64,000 nt of DNA from Bradyrhizobium sp. Tv2a-2. Lineage in GTDB: Bacteria > Pseudomonadota > Alphaproteobacteria > Rhizobiales > Xanthobacteraceae. The first letter of the stretch is position 1. Each line of letters begins with the position of its first letter. The DNA is taken from assembly GCF_000472425.1 (NCBI RefSeq), contig NZ_AXAI01000029.1, forward strand, positions 2,046-66,045, written 5' to 3'. Positions 34,045 to 43,576 of the stretch are shown in pieces. The notes under the pieces are model-generated. The model had not been told where the DNA came from, ran no database searches, and saw only the letters and a list, made by a program, of their open reading frames with translations. The position numbers and the translations under genes are program-made.

Positions 34045-34953
34045 ATGCTGTACGCAACACCAATCGCAGAGTCGGGATCGCCGCACGTAGTTGTCGTCGG
34101 CAATGAGAAAGGCGGCTCGGGGAAGACGACGATGGCCATGCATCTGGCCGTCGCACTTCTGAAGATCGGCCAGCGGGTGGGGACAATCGACCTCGACAGT
34201 AGTCAGAGGGCCCTGACGCGTTATATCCAAAACCGGCGTATTTGGGCCAACCATCGGCAGATTGCACTGGAATGTCCGTTGCATCGCTTCATCCCGCGGG
34301 CCGAGGGCGCCAAGCTTGAGGACAACGAAGCCGAGGAGTTGGCTGCTTTCGAGGGCGCCGTGTCCGGCATCAGGACGTCTGTCGACTTCCTGGTGATTGA
34401 TACCCCCTCGACAGATACCTATCTGATGCGCCTTGCGCATCTAGTCGCTGATACGCTGCTTACGCCCGTCACCGACAGTTTTCTTGACCTCGGTACGTTG
34501 GCCTCAATCGATCCCATCACACACGAGGTGACGGGAGCCGGTCATTACGCCGAGTTGGTGTGCGAAGCCCGCAGACGTCGGCGCCAGTTTGACCAGGGCC
34601 GTACCGATTGGGTAGTCATCCGCAATCGGCCGGCGCGCGGCCGACTGGTGCATCACAGCATTGCAGAGCTAGGCACAAGGCTGGGGCTCAGGGATGTCCA
34701 AGGCTGCGCCGAGCGGATCGTGTATCGCCAGCTCTTCCCCTCTGGTCTGACCGCCCTCGATGTGCTGGATGAAGCGACTTTCGGGGCCACCCCAGGCCGG
34801 TCACACCGATTGGCTCAACGGGAGATGCACGATCTCATCGGCATTCTGAATCTTCCGATCAGCGCGCGAGCCCGCCGCAGGGCCGCCGCCCGAGAGGAGT
34901 GGTTCGCCTCGGCAAGCGCGCCACTTGATCTTGACGACATGCTGCTCGGCTAG
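34045..34953 (+). CDS. MipZ/ParA-like ATPase
   Basis: A 302-residue P-loop ATPase. The deviant Walker A motif GNEKGGSGKTTMAMHLAVAL lies near residue 20, and LDSSQRALTRYIQNRR and IDTPSTDTYLMRLAH with PVTDSFLDLGTL are typical of MipZ, the regulator of FtsZ ring placement in alphaproteobacteria. GAGG lies ten bases before the ATG at 34045. It sits between recombinase shards, so this is probably an accessory copy, not the housekeeping one. No ParB-like partner is seen. Confidence 0.8.
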   Translation: MLYATPIAESGSPHVVVVGNEKGGSGKTTMAMHLAVALLKIGQRVGTIDLDSSQRALTRYIQNRRIWANHRQIALECPLHRFIPRAEGAKLEDNEAEELAAFEGAVSGIRTSVDFLVIDTPSTDTYLMRLAHLVADTLLTPVTDSFLDLGTLASIDPITHEVTGAGHYAELVCEARRRRRQFDQGRTDWVVIRNRPARGRLVHHSIAELGTRLGLRDVQGCAERIVYRQLFPSGLTALDVLDEATFGATPGRSHRLAQREMHDLIGILNLPISARARRRAAAREEWFASASAPLDLDDMLLG

Positions 34954-35787
34954 TTTGCCAGTAATGTCTTCAGCCATTGGCACTGTTTGCTTAGCTCGCG
35001 GAAAGCGCATCCTGCGCCTCTACAGCGGCGGCTAGGGCCCAGATGGTATTCAGGCCGTGATTACACGCACGGGTGTAGAGGCTTCAAAATTTGTGGCGGA
35101 CCCGATGGGGCCCCCCGCTCCTTGCACAAGCGGGCCGTCAGGGGGGTTGTACCCCACCCCCAGTGGGGCTGCCTCCTCGTTGCGCTTCGGTAGTGCGTCG
35201 ATGTCCTCATATTGCTTCCCATCACGAGCCACAGGCCAGCCAGGCGAGTGCGAGCGCCCCGCTTGCGCATGCTATCTCACTACCGGACAGGCCTCGACCG
35301 GGCCACAAGTCCGGGTCTGGGATCGAGGTACAGCGCAATGCGGTCGCCGAGTACCTGAACGGCGGCAACTGGTCGCGTGAAGGAGTTCGTCGAAGTCGAG
35401 AGAGGCCCCCACTCCAACGATAACACTCCGCTGCGGGAGGTCGGCACCCGTTGGTAGGTCGCCCGTGAACTTCTCGACCACGTCGCCGACATCGCGAACA
35501 TCCTGGCCCACCAGAATGCCCGCAGCGTCAACGATCCCCCTCGTCGCCAACGCCGGAATTAGAGCCAGCGAAGTAGTCGCGCCGCGCTGCTGGCGTCATG
35601 CGTTTCTATGGCTGGCCGCTACCAGACAGCGCTGGCCGGATAAACTTATCCACGGCGATTTCCGAGTCATTGTGCAACGCAACCTCAGCGGGCGATGCCG
35701 CGCCAAGGCAATTTCCGCACCTTTTTGCGTGCCCCGTGATAGACTGATCAAACACATTCGTCGCGATTCGCATGGAGGAGATCAAGA
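34954..35787. other. Gap with decayed recombinase sequence
   Basis: Apart from the recombinase fragment at 35310-35420 I see no gene. A GGAGGAGA site at its very end serves the gene at 35788. Confidence 0.5.
35310..35420 (+). pseudogene. Serine-recombinase fragment
   Basis: In the plus frame: SGSGIEVQRNAVAEYLNGGN followed by W and, after a shift, VKEFVEVE. It matches the N-terminal part of rhizobial serine recombinases and is inverted relative to the similar fragment at 33700-33832. Confidence 0.55.
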
Positions 35788-36075
35788 ATGGAACAGATTC
35801 TGATCAATCTGATCGCAGGAGCGCTTGGTGGCGTAGGTGCTGGCAAGTCATCGCCGAATTTCGACCTCGGCACGATCGGAAATATCGTTTCCGGTTTGGT
35901 CGGGGGCGGGGTGCTCGGCCAGATCGCAACTCTTGCGCTGCCCGGGATCACGGCTGCGGCACAGTCGGGCGATTTGAGCATTGGTGGCATTGTTTCCCAC
36001 GTGGTCGCAGGCGGCGCAGGCGGCGCTATTCTCACGGCGATCATTGGTGCAATTAAGAACAGAGCTGCTGCCTGA
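35788..36075 (+). CDS. Gly-rich small membrane protein
   Basis: A 95-residue protein with a strong GGAGGAGA site. It starts MEQILINLIAGALGGVGAGK and has several glycine-zipper-like hydrophobic stretches (IGNIVSGLVGGGVLGQI, GGAGGAILTAIIG). Similar short proteins are common and uncharacterised in rhizobia. Membrane association is likely; function unknown. Confidence 0.6.
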   Translation: MEQILINLIAGALGGVGAGKSSPNFDLGTIGNIVSGLVGGGVLGQIATLALPGITAAAQSGDLSIGGIVSHVVAGGAGGAILTAIIGAIKNRAAA

Positions 36076-36209
36076 CGGCGAACGGATTGCGCCATCGGGG
36101 TTCTTTTGCCGCGGCCGCGACGGGCGGCTCGGTGGTCAGCGCAGTGAGGTCGATTGCCACGATGGGGATCCAGACGACCAGCACTGGCCATTCGGTATCT
36201 CCGCTGTGC

Positions 36210-36325
36210 TCATTTGCGCCTCACACGCTTGCGCCGGCTCTGAAAAGCGTGCGGCTGCTCCATCAATACGCGCTGTACCGTGCCAGTGCCGATGCCCAGC
36301 GTCTTGCGGATCTCTAATAGGCTGC
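36210..36325 (-). pseudogene. C-terminal fragment of a serine recombinase
   Basis: Read leftwards: LLEIRKTLGIGTGTVQRVLM and a basic end SRRKRVRRK before TGA at 36212-36210. This is a helix-turn-helix of the resolvase C-terminal type (IREI...LGIG.GTVQRVL). It may belong with the fragments at 33700 and 35310. Confidence 0.6.
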
Positions 36326-36341
36326 TCTTTTGTAGAGGAGC

Positions 36342-36465
36342 TTACAGTAACCCTTCTCCCGCATGATCCTTGAACAGCTCTGCATCGCGAACGTAGCCCC
36401 GCAGGGTATCAACTGACTTGTGACGGGAGACATCCATCATCTTGAAGATTGATGCACCCTTCGCC
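36342..36465 (-). pseudogene. C-terminal fragment of a tyrosine integrase (copy 2)
   Basis: An unbroken frame of about 40 codons reads AKGASIFKMMDVSRHKSVDT, then LRGYVRDAELF and HAGEGLL, then TAA at 36344-36342. It has the final His/Trp-position histidine and the catalytic Tyr of tyrosine recombinases. It matches 9651-9775. Its 5' side abuts a truncated DJ-1/PfpI gene. Confidence 0.8.
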
Positions 36466-36834
36466 GCCGCTCTCATCGGGCTCGGCACCGGCACGCTTCA
36501 GCGCTTCAAAAATTCGCCGGGCCGCAATCAAATCCAATTCAGTTAGGTGCTGGAGGGTGATCCGAATATCATTGATATGCGGCATGAACGTCCGCGTAAT
36601 CGACGCCAAAAAGTCCTGGTCTTCTTCGGGATACTGGAAGATTGGCTCTAGGCTATACGGATCAGATTGTGGCGGCCGGCCGTCCACGGTCGCAACCGCA
36701 ACCTCTATTCCTGCGGTCGCGAGGCGATCATATGGCTTAAGGGCCTCTGCAGCGAAAACGCCCGCCTCGTGGCTGGACCCGTCCGCCAGCACGAACTCAC
36801 GCGCACTCGACACAACAAACAGGATCCTCGTCAT
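36466..36834 (-). pseudogene. N-terminal half of a DJ-1/PfpI-family protein
   Basis: From the ATG at 36834, about 120 codons follow the DJ-1/PfpI pattern (MTRILFVVSSAREFVLADGS, then ATAGIEVAVATVDGRPPQSDP). The frame then runs into the integrase fragment and ends at 36409 in out-of-frame sequence, before the nucleophile cysteine of the family. So it is a 3'-truncated gene fused to mobile-element debris. Confidence 0.7.
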
Positions 36835-37590
36835 CGCTTGTTCCAGTGCGAGGCTCTCTTAGAGTATACGGCGGTTAGGTCCCTGAAGCCAGTGACATAG
36901 CGCTCGATGAGCACTCGCGACCCGGTGGCCAAATTCGGTCTATCCCTCTCGCGACGTCGGGCCGAGGACGCGTCCGGAAGGCCCGGAGGGAATTACTCCG
37001 GAAGTGTTGAAACTCGTTCTGGGCGCCTCCCCATACGACCGCAGTAGTGGGCCCAAACGGCTCATCACAGTCGCCGACGCACTCAACACAATCCGTCGGA
37101 TATTCGCCCCCTATCTCTGCCGGCAACATGTGGGCCCGATTCCGTTCGTGGGTGCCCAACTATTGTGCAAACACCCGACCACCCCGGTGCCGCGGCCCCG
37201 CCGAAGGCGGACCTGGCTCTCGAAGCCCACCGCGCATGGGGAGCCATCTGACGTTCAGGTCCCCGTCGTCGCGGTCGGACTGATCACCTTCGAATAGGCA
37301 GAGACAATCTTGGTTACAGGAGAAGCCGATCTGATCGCGCTGGCTCGGGTTATGTTTCGGTCTCTTTCTTGACGACGATTTACTAATATTTAGACGCTGA
37401 CTGACCGGCACCCGCTAAGCTTGGGACAGCCCCAAGCCTTCTTCGGATATTGGGGTTAGTCTGGAATCTGAAAGAATCGTTGCCCATCCAGGCGAGATCA
37501 GATTGACCAGGTGCATAGAGCCGAGGAGTATGCAGTCCGGTTTCACTCCGGCGAACGTGCACTGTGGCATAACTGAACGAGAGTCAGCAG
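36835..37590. other. Gap without a supported gene
   Basis: About 750 bases with short frames on both strands but no ribosome-binding sites, motifs or clear repeats. The promoter of the kinase gene at 37591 must lie at its right end. Confidence 0.4.
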
Positions 37591-39036
37591 ATGCCAAGTT
37601 CCGGTTACATGGAAAGCGGAACGCAACAGCCGCTTCCCGATCCGTTAGAACTGCAACTTAGAGAGGCCCTTGAGCGCGAGGCCGCGACGGCGGAGATATT
37701 GAGGGTCATCGCAAGTTCACCTACCGGCTTTGGCCCCATCTTCGCTGCGATAGCGGAAAGGTCCAACAAGCTCGTAAACGGGCTGTCTACAGCGGTTTTT
37801 CATTTGGTCGATGGCATGTTGCATCTTGCCGCGTTCACTCGGCGAAGCGACGTCGCCGATGCGGCCTTGACCACTCTGTTTCCCCTGAAGCTGTCGGACG
37901 TCCATTGGTATGAGAGAACAATCCGGGAGGTACAGCCTGTTCAGATCGAAGATTGCGAGTCGGGCTTCGCTGGGCATCCTGGCCTACTGGATCTGTCGCG
38001 AAAGCGAGGTTTTCGAAGCGTTGCCCTGATTCCGCTTGTTCGTCATTCCGGGAGCATCGGCATCATCAGCGTGACCCGTGCAGAGACCGGCAAATTCAGG
38101 GAAGAGCATGTACGTTTGTTGCGAACGTTTGCTGACCAGGCCGTTATTGCGATCGAGAACGCCCGGCTTTTCAACGAACTTCAGGCCAGGACTACCGAGC
38201 TTGCGCAATCACTTGAGGACCTGCGCGTGGCCCAGGATCGCCTCGTGCAGACCGAAAAGCTTGCTTCTCTTGGCCAGCTCACCGCAGGCATCGCTCACGA
38301 AATCAAGAACCCGCTCAATTTCGTCAACAACTTCTCGGCGTTGTCGATCGAGCTGACGGACGAACTCAATGACGCCTTGAAGCAGGCAACTATCGCCGAG
38401 AAAATCCGTTCAAAAATCGACGAATTGACCAGTCTCCTCAAAGAGGATCTTGAGAAGGTCGTCCAGCACGGCAAGCGAGCTGATTCCATCGTCAAGAACA
38501 TGTTGCTGCACTCGCGCGACCGCTCAGGCGAGCGTCGCTCAGCCGACATCAATGCGTTGGTCGGGGAGAGTCTCAACCTCGCCTATCACGGCGCTCGAGC
38601 GGAGAAGGCCGGCTTCACCATAACGCTGAAGCAGGATTTTGACCCGAAAGCGGGTTCGATCGAATTGTATCCGCAAGAGATCACCCGCGCGCTGCTAAAC
38701 TTGATTTCCAATGGATTCTATGCCGCTACCCGGCGCAAAGTCGAAGCGGACGAAGAAAGTTTTGAGCCTCTCGTCAGCGCCGCCACGAGAGACCTTGGCA
38801 ATGCCGTCGAAATCCGCATTCGCGACAACGGTACTGGCATCCCGACCGAGGTGCGAGAGAAGATGTTCAATCCCTTCTTCACGACCAAGCCGGTGGGAGA
38901 AGGAACAGGACTCGGGCTTTCGATGGCCTATGTGATTGTCGTCAAGCAACACAGCGGCAGGATCGACGTAGAAACCGAGCCGGGCGAGTTTACGGAGTTC
39001 ATCATCACGCTGCCGCGCGGAAATTCGAAGGGCTAG
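37591..39036 (+). CDS. GAF-domain sensor histidine kinase
   Basis: A 481-residue soluble kinase. Residues about 35-200 form a GAF domain (EILRVIASSPTGFGPIFAAI..., LIPLVRHSGSIGIISVTR). A coiled linker leads to the phosphoacceptor His near residue 236 in GIAHEIKNPLNFVNNF. The ATPase domain has the N box LLNLISNGFYA, DNGTGIP and GEGTGLGLSMAYVIV. There is no membrane segment and no receiver domain, so a separate response regulator, not in the window, would be needed. Start could also be the Met at 37609. Confidence 0.88.
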   Translation: MPSSGYMESGTQQPLPDPLELQLREALEREAATAEILRVIASSPTGFGPIFAAIAERSNKLVNGLSTAVFHLVDGMLHLAAFTRRSDVADAALTTLFPLKLSDVHWYERTIREVQPVQIEDCESGFAGHPGLLDLSRKRGFRSVALIPLVRHSGSIGIISVTRAETGKFREEHVRLLRTFADQAVIAIENARLFNELQARTTELAQSLEDLRVAQDRLVQTEKLASLGQLTAGIAHEIKNPLNFVNNFSALSIELTDELNDALKQATIAEKIRSKIDELTSLLKEDLEKVVQHGKRADSIVKNMLLHSRDRSGERRSADINALVGESLNLAYHGARAEKAGFTITLKQDFDPKAGSIELYPQEITRALLNLISNGFYAATRRKVEADEESFEPLVSAATRDLGNAVEIRIRDNGTGIPTEVREKMFNPFFTTKPVGEGTGLGLSMAYVIVVKQHSGRIDVETEPGEFTEFIITLPRGNSKG

Positions 39037-39265
39037 AAGCCGGAAGGACTGGGCCGCCAAACCGCGGTTGCTCGCTTCTTCGCAATCTGCTTCGATGATC
39101 GGGACACCGTTTCAAGCGTCGGGATACGATCGACCAACTCAGGCCAGGAGTAGTCGGGATACACTCGCCGAAAAAATCGTGACGGGAGCTGAGTACCGTC
39201 ATTGGCTTTGGCATTCTGGCGGTGTGTTCGCGCATCGGAACTCGCCGGCCATTTCGAAGGCCTCA

Positions 39266-42200
39266 TCAGGTGAGCTCGTCGAGCAGTGTCTTCGCTTCCT
39301 TCAGGTCGCGGGTGTCAAACCCTTCGGTGAACCAGGCGTAAACCGGCGTGAGAAGATCACGGGCTTCGGCGTGCCTGCCCTGGCCACGGTGGAGCCGGGC
39401 CAGTTCTACGGCGGCGCGCAGTTTGAGCGATAAGGCTTGTTGGCTCTGCGCGACCGCCAGCGACTCTTCGAGCAGTCTTTGCGCGTCGCTCAACACACAG
39501 GGCCCGCCTTCGATGACACGTGCGCGCGCCTTCAGGCGCAGGAACTCCGCTTCAAAAAGACGCTCGCTGGTCTGCTCGGCGGTCGCCAAACCCTTGCTGA
39601 TGATTTCTCGGGCGGGCATCAGCTGACGCCTTGCCAAAAATGCCTGCGACAGCAAGGCGTAAAGCGCCGTGCTGCTGATCTGATAGCCTGTGTCGACGAA
39701 CTCGGCCAATTCGCCGCTCACTGCTGCTAGCGAATCCGATGACGAGTCGAGCTGGTTCGCGCAAATCCCGCGAACGGCGCGCGACCGGTTGCGCCACAAG
39801 TCGAAGCCGTGCTTTTCCGACAATGCGAGGCAACGCTCGGCGTGCGCGTGTGCAACGGCCGGCTCACCGCAGAAGGCGTGGAGAACGGATGCGTAATACC
39901 CGGCATAAGCCTCGGTGTGCGGATGTCCGATTGCCTCGGCGCGATGAAGGGCCGCGCCCATCCTGGCTCTCGCCATATCCGGGTAGCCAAGCGCCCACAA
40001 TGTCCAGCTCAGCTGCAAGTTGCCCGCTACACCGGCATCCCAAGCGGTCGCCCGAGTCGCCAGGCTTTCGGCTTCGTCGCACATATCGAACTCGGCGAGA
40101 CTGCGCTCAAGCATCCGCCGCGCTTCGATGAGGCGTCCCATAAACAGCAGCGTCGCTCCGACTGTACGCATCGCGTTGACCGCAGCCGGCCGATTGTCGG
40201 CCGCCTCGGCAAGCCCGAGTGCAGCTGTGAATCCGTCCAGCGCCTCGGGCAACTCGCCGCGGATGAAATGCATATATGCCGACCAATGAATGACGTGCGG
40301 ATACTCAGGCGCATCACCGACCCGCTCACAAAGCTCAAGGGCGCGAGTGACGGTTGCCGCATAGGCGTTCGAGCGCACGCCCTCGGTGGCGATCAGGCAA
40401 GGTCCTAGCGCAAACTGGAAGTCGAGCTCGAGCCGGTCATTGGTTGTGCCGTCCAGGAAGCCGCCGACAACCTCGATACCTCGACGGAGATGGGCGATCG
40501 CCTCGATATTGGCATAGCGCGAGGCAGCGATTTTGCCGGCGCGCAGCCAATAACCCGTCGCCTTTTCGGGCAGCCCCGCCTCTGTCAGATGATGTGCCAA
40601 GGTTTGCGGCTCGGCCTCGACGAGGTGCGCGAAGGACCGCTCGATTGCATGAGCAATGGCGGAGTGAACCTGCACGCGACGGCTCCTGAGCAGCCCGGCA
40701 TAGGCGGCGTCGCGGACAAGGGCGTGCTTGAACCTATATCGTTCGCCAGACACCCCTCGGGCGATCACGAGCTCGGCATGCCGCAGCGCCTCCATGGCGG
40801 AACGGAGGCCGTGTTCGGGCATCCCCGAAGCCGCGGCGAGAAGGTCGTAGTCGAAATCGCGCCCGATACAAGCTGCGATCTGCGCCACCTCCTTGACTGG
40901 CGCAAGGCGATCCAGCCGGGCCGTCAGCGAATCGTGCAGTGTCGTCGGGATGGCCAGTGACGGCAGCGGTCCGGCCATCGTGTACCCGTCGCCCTTATCG
41001 ATCAGTATGCCGCCTTCGATGACGGTCTTGGTCAATTCCTCAATAAACAGAGCGATACCATCGGTACGGGCGAGGATCTGCTCCAAAACTTCGTTCGGCA
41101 GCGCCTTGCCGTCAGTGATCTGGTCAACTAATGCCATACACTCACGCCGGCTCAGGCGGGTCAGCGACAGCGTCGTGACGTGGGCATAGCTGGGCCATGG
41201 CGGCGTAAACTCCGGACGGGCGGTCGCCAGCAGCAGCACCGGCAGGCGCTGCACCCGATCGACGATCGCCGTCAGCAATTCGAGCGAGGTCGGGTCGATC
41301 CAGTGCAGGTCCTCGAACAACATTAGCACTGGCTGCTCCCGCGCCAAGCCGTCGAGCTGGGCGAGCAGCGCCGCGAGCGTCTTCTCCTTGCGCTGCTGCG
41401 GGCTCAGCTCGGGTGCAGGGCGGCGCGCCGGCAGCGACAGCAAATCGGCGATCAGATCGACCGCCTCCGGCTCCGCGGCTACGCGCGCAAGCATTGCGTC
41501 GAGCTTGGCCAGCTTCCGCTCGCCGGGGTCCTGGCGCAGGAAGCCGGCGGCATGCTCGATCTGGTTGATCACCGGAGACAAGGCGCTGTTTCGATGATGC
41601 GGCGAGCAGAAGTAGCGCAGCCGGAGATGCGGCTCGCTCGCCAGCCCATCCAGCAGCGCTCGGGTCAATCGCGACTTGCCGATGCCTGCCTCGCCGAGCA
41701 GTAGCAGGACCCGACCTTCGCCCTTCTCGGCTTGACGTTGGCAGCAGCGCAACAACTCAAGCTCCTCCTCGCGCCCGATCAGCGGAGTCAGCCCAATCTC
41801 GTGGTGCGCCTCGAACCGGCTTTCAACCGCGCGCTCGGACAGCACCTGCCAAGCGGTGAGAAGTTCGTCGAAGCCTTTGAGCGCCAGCCCGCCAAGCTCG
41901 CGGTAGTCGAAGTGGCCGCTGGTCAGCCGTCGCGTGCTTGGCGCGATCAGCACCGTCCCGGGCTGCGCCAAGGTCTGCAGGCGGGCGGCGAGATTGGGGG
42001 TTTCGCCGACGACACCGCGCTCCTGCGCCTCGCCCGATCCGGTCAGATCGCCGACGACGACAAGACCGGTGGCGATGCCGATGCGGACTTGCAGGCCGGG
42101 TTCGGCGACGAGCTTCAGCCGCGGCACCGCTTCAACCAATGCCAGGCCGGCGCGGACCGCCCGCTCGGCATCGTCTTCATGAGCCCGGGGATAGCCGAAA

Positions 42201-42625
42201 TAGGCGAGAACGCCGTCGCCCATGTATTTCGCGACGAAGCCACCATTTCGCTCAACCAGTTCTGTGCCGCAGCGGTGATAGGCGCCGATGATCGCTCGTA
42301 GGTCCTCGGGGTCGAGCCGGGCAGAGAGCGCCGTCGATCCCACGAGGTCGCAGAACATGATTGTTAGCTGACGACGCTCGGCCTCATCTCGCCGAGTTGG
42401 CTCGCTCGCCATCGGCGCCGAGGGTGCCGTTGCGACGGTCGAAGCGCCGCTGAGATCACGGATCGCGCGCAGCATTTTCAACCGGTGCCCGAGCGAAAGG
42501 CCAAGGTCTTTGAGATGTTTGTCGGTCAAGTCGGCGAGAACGGCCATATCAATGTCGTTCTCCGCAAACCTCTCCGCGTACTCGGACATGCCGAGCTCTT
42601 TGAGCCAGTCCCCAATTTGCTGCAT
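39266..42625 (-). CDS. SAM-adenylate cyclase-AAA ATPase-TPR signalling protein
   Basis: About 1119 residues. Residues 1-62 are a SAM domain (WLKELGMSEYAERFAEND). A class III cyclase domain follows (about 85-245) with the metal Asp residues in FCDLVGST and KYMGDGVLAYFGYP and the Asn/Arg of GETPNLAARLQ. An AAA_16/STAND ATPase has Walker A GEAGIGKSR near 310 and Walker B LMLFEDLHWID. The C-terminal third is TPR-like helices. Such proteins are numerous in rhizobia; the cAMP output could feed CRP-like regulators. An upstream GTG at 42634 is an alternative start. Confidence 0.88.
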   Translation of the reverse strand: MQQIGDWLKELGMSEYAERFAENDIDMAVLADLTDKHLKDLGLSLGHRLKMLRAIRDLSGASTVATAPSAPMASEPTRRDEAERRQLTIMFCDLVGSTALSARLDPEDLRAIIGAYHRCGTELVERNGGFVAKYMGDGVLAYFGYPRAHEDDAERAVRAGLALVEAVPRLKLVAEPGLQVRIGIATGLVVVGDLTGSGEAQERGVVGETPNLAARLQTLAQPGTVLIAPSTRRLTSGHFDYRELGGLALKGFDELLTAWQVLSERAVESRFEAHHEIGLTPLIGREEELELLRCCQRQAEKGEGRVLLLLGEAGIGKSRLTRALLDGLASEPHLRLRYFCSPHHRNSALSPVINQIEHAAGFLRQDPGERKLAKLDAMLARVAAEPEAVDLIADLLSLPARRPAPELSPQQRKEKTLAALLAQLDGLAREQPVLMLFEDLHWIDPTSLELLTAIVDRVQRLPVLLLATARPEFTPPWPSYAHVTTLSLTRLSRRECMALVDQITDGKALPNEVLEQILARTDGIALFIEELTKTVIEGGILIDKGDGYTMAGPLPSLAIPTTLHDSLTARLDRLAPVKEVAQIAACIGRDFDYDLLAAASGMPEHGLRSAMEALRHAELVIARGVSGERYRFKHALVRDAAYAGLLRSRRVQVHSAIAHAIERSFAHLVEAEPQTLAHHLTEAGLPEKATGYWLRAGKIAASRYANIEAIAHLRRGIEVVGGFLDGTTNDRLELDFQFALGPCLIATEGVRSNAYAATVTRALELCERVGDAPEYPHVIHWSAYMHFIRGELPEALDGFTAALGLAEAADNRPAAVNAMRTVGATLLFMGRLIEARRMLERSLAEFDMCDEAESLATRATAWDAGVAGNLQLSWTLWALGYPDMARARMGAALHRAEAIGHPHTEAYAGYYASVLHAFCGEPAVAHAHAERCLALSEKHGFDLWRNRSRAVRGICANQLDSSSDSLAAVSGELAEFVDTGYQISSTALYALLSQAFLARRQLMPAREIISKGLATAEQTSERLFEAEFLRLKARARVIEGGPCVLSDAQRLLEESLAVAQSQQALSLKLRAAVELARLHRGQGRHAEARDLLTPVYAWFTEGFDTRDLKEAKTLLDELT

Positions 42626-42854
42626 CGCGGCCACACTATCTCAGCTCTTGGTCTGGACGTTTGCGTATCTGAAACGGATAAGTTAGAGCACGATCCTCTC
42701 CAGCTCGTCCAACGAAGTTCATCGCTTGCGGCGCTACTGATGCGATAGCCACCGCTGCCGCACCGCCCGTCGCCACGCCCGCGGCCTTGGGCCGCGGCTT
42801 GGCCGAATCGCGGCGCGGCACTCCCAGGGCGCGAACCGGGGCTGCCGCCAGCGC

Positions 42855-43559
42855 TCAGTCGTGCCATCCTGATTGACGATCACGCGAAACTTCACACCGC
42901 TCTCGGTAAGCTGTACCATCGCTGCGTTCGCTGATCTGCATTCCCACCATACACAGCCTGCCGCGATCATTTCCAAGCGCACCGCTTTCTGCGCCGGGGA
43001 AACATCTCCCTGCCGGCGATTTCATCTCGACGATGGCGTGAACCCGACCGTCGATGATCGCCTTATCGACAAAGCCCGGCATACCGTCTTCACCGCGAAA
43101 CCTTCGCCAAGCCTCGTAAGGTTCAGAGCCGACGAACACTGCACATTGGCCAGCAGCTGCAGCTTGGTTGCCAATATCGGTATATTGTCGTTGCGAAGCC
43201 TGATCTGACCGCTCCCGCACTCCGGGAGGGGATCTAGGGAAGGGATTTGTAAAGTCCGTATTGATTCTCTCTTTTTTATTACCGCTGCGCGTTTTGCGCT
43301 TCGGCTCGGCGCGCCTCGGTAAACGCACATCGGAAGCATCACAACTCGAAACATCGCTGACGATGTAGTTGAGTGTAGTGAACCTGTTGCGCTCATCGCG
43401 ACCTTGTACCTCGTCGCGAGCGGCGTATCCTGCGGCAACAAGCTCCTTGAAAGCGCCTTCCATCAGCTTCCGACCGATCCCGAGTTTCCGTTGAAGCTGG
43501 TCGTGCCGTACTTGCCAATCGGGCGGCAGGGATAGGAGATATCTGCTTCTCAAACTCAA
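42855..43559 (-). CDS. Helix-turn-helix protein typical of integrative elements
   Basis: A 234-residue reading. The N-terminal 60 residues form a winged-helix-like unit (SLPPDWQVRHDQLQRKLGIG, KLMEGAFKELVAAGYA), then DEVQGRDERNRF and a basic linker. The last 60 residues look unlike a folded domain and may come from a frameshift. It lies next to an integrase remnant, and I know similar proteins beside rhizobial integrases, where they may act in replication or excision control. The C-terminus should be treated as doubtful. Confidence 0.5.
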   Translation of the reverse strand: MSLRSRYLLSLPPDWQVRHDQLQRKLGIGRKLMEGAFKELVAAGYAARDEVQGRDERNRFTTLNYIVSDVSSCDASDVRLPRRAEPKRKTRSGNKKERINTDFTNPFPRSPPGVRERSDQASQRQYTDIGNQAAAAGQCAVFVGSEPYEAWRRFRGEDGMPGFVDKAIIDGRVHAIVEMKSPAGRCFPGAESGALGNDRGRLCMVGMQISERSDGTAYRERCEVSRDRQSGWHD

Positions 43560-43576
43560 CTACGACTCAGGACGTC

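Noticed and set aside
35272..35550. 92-codon minus-strand frame
   Set aside because: It lies opposite the serine-recombinase fragment and shows no features of its own.
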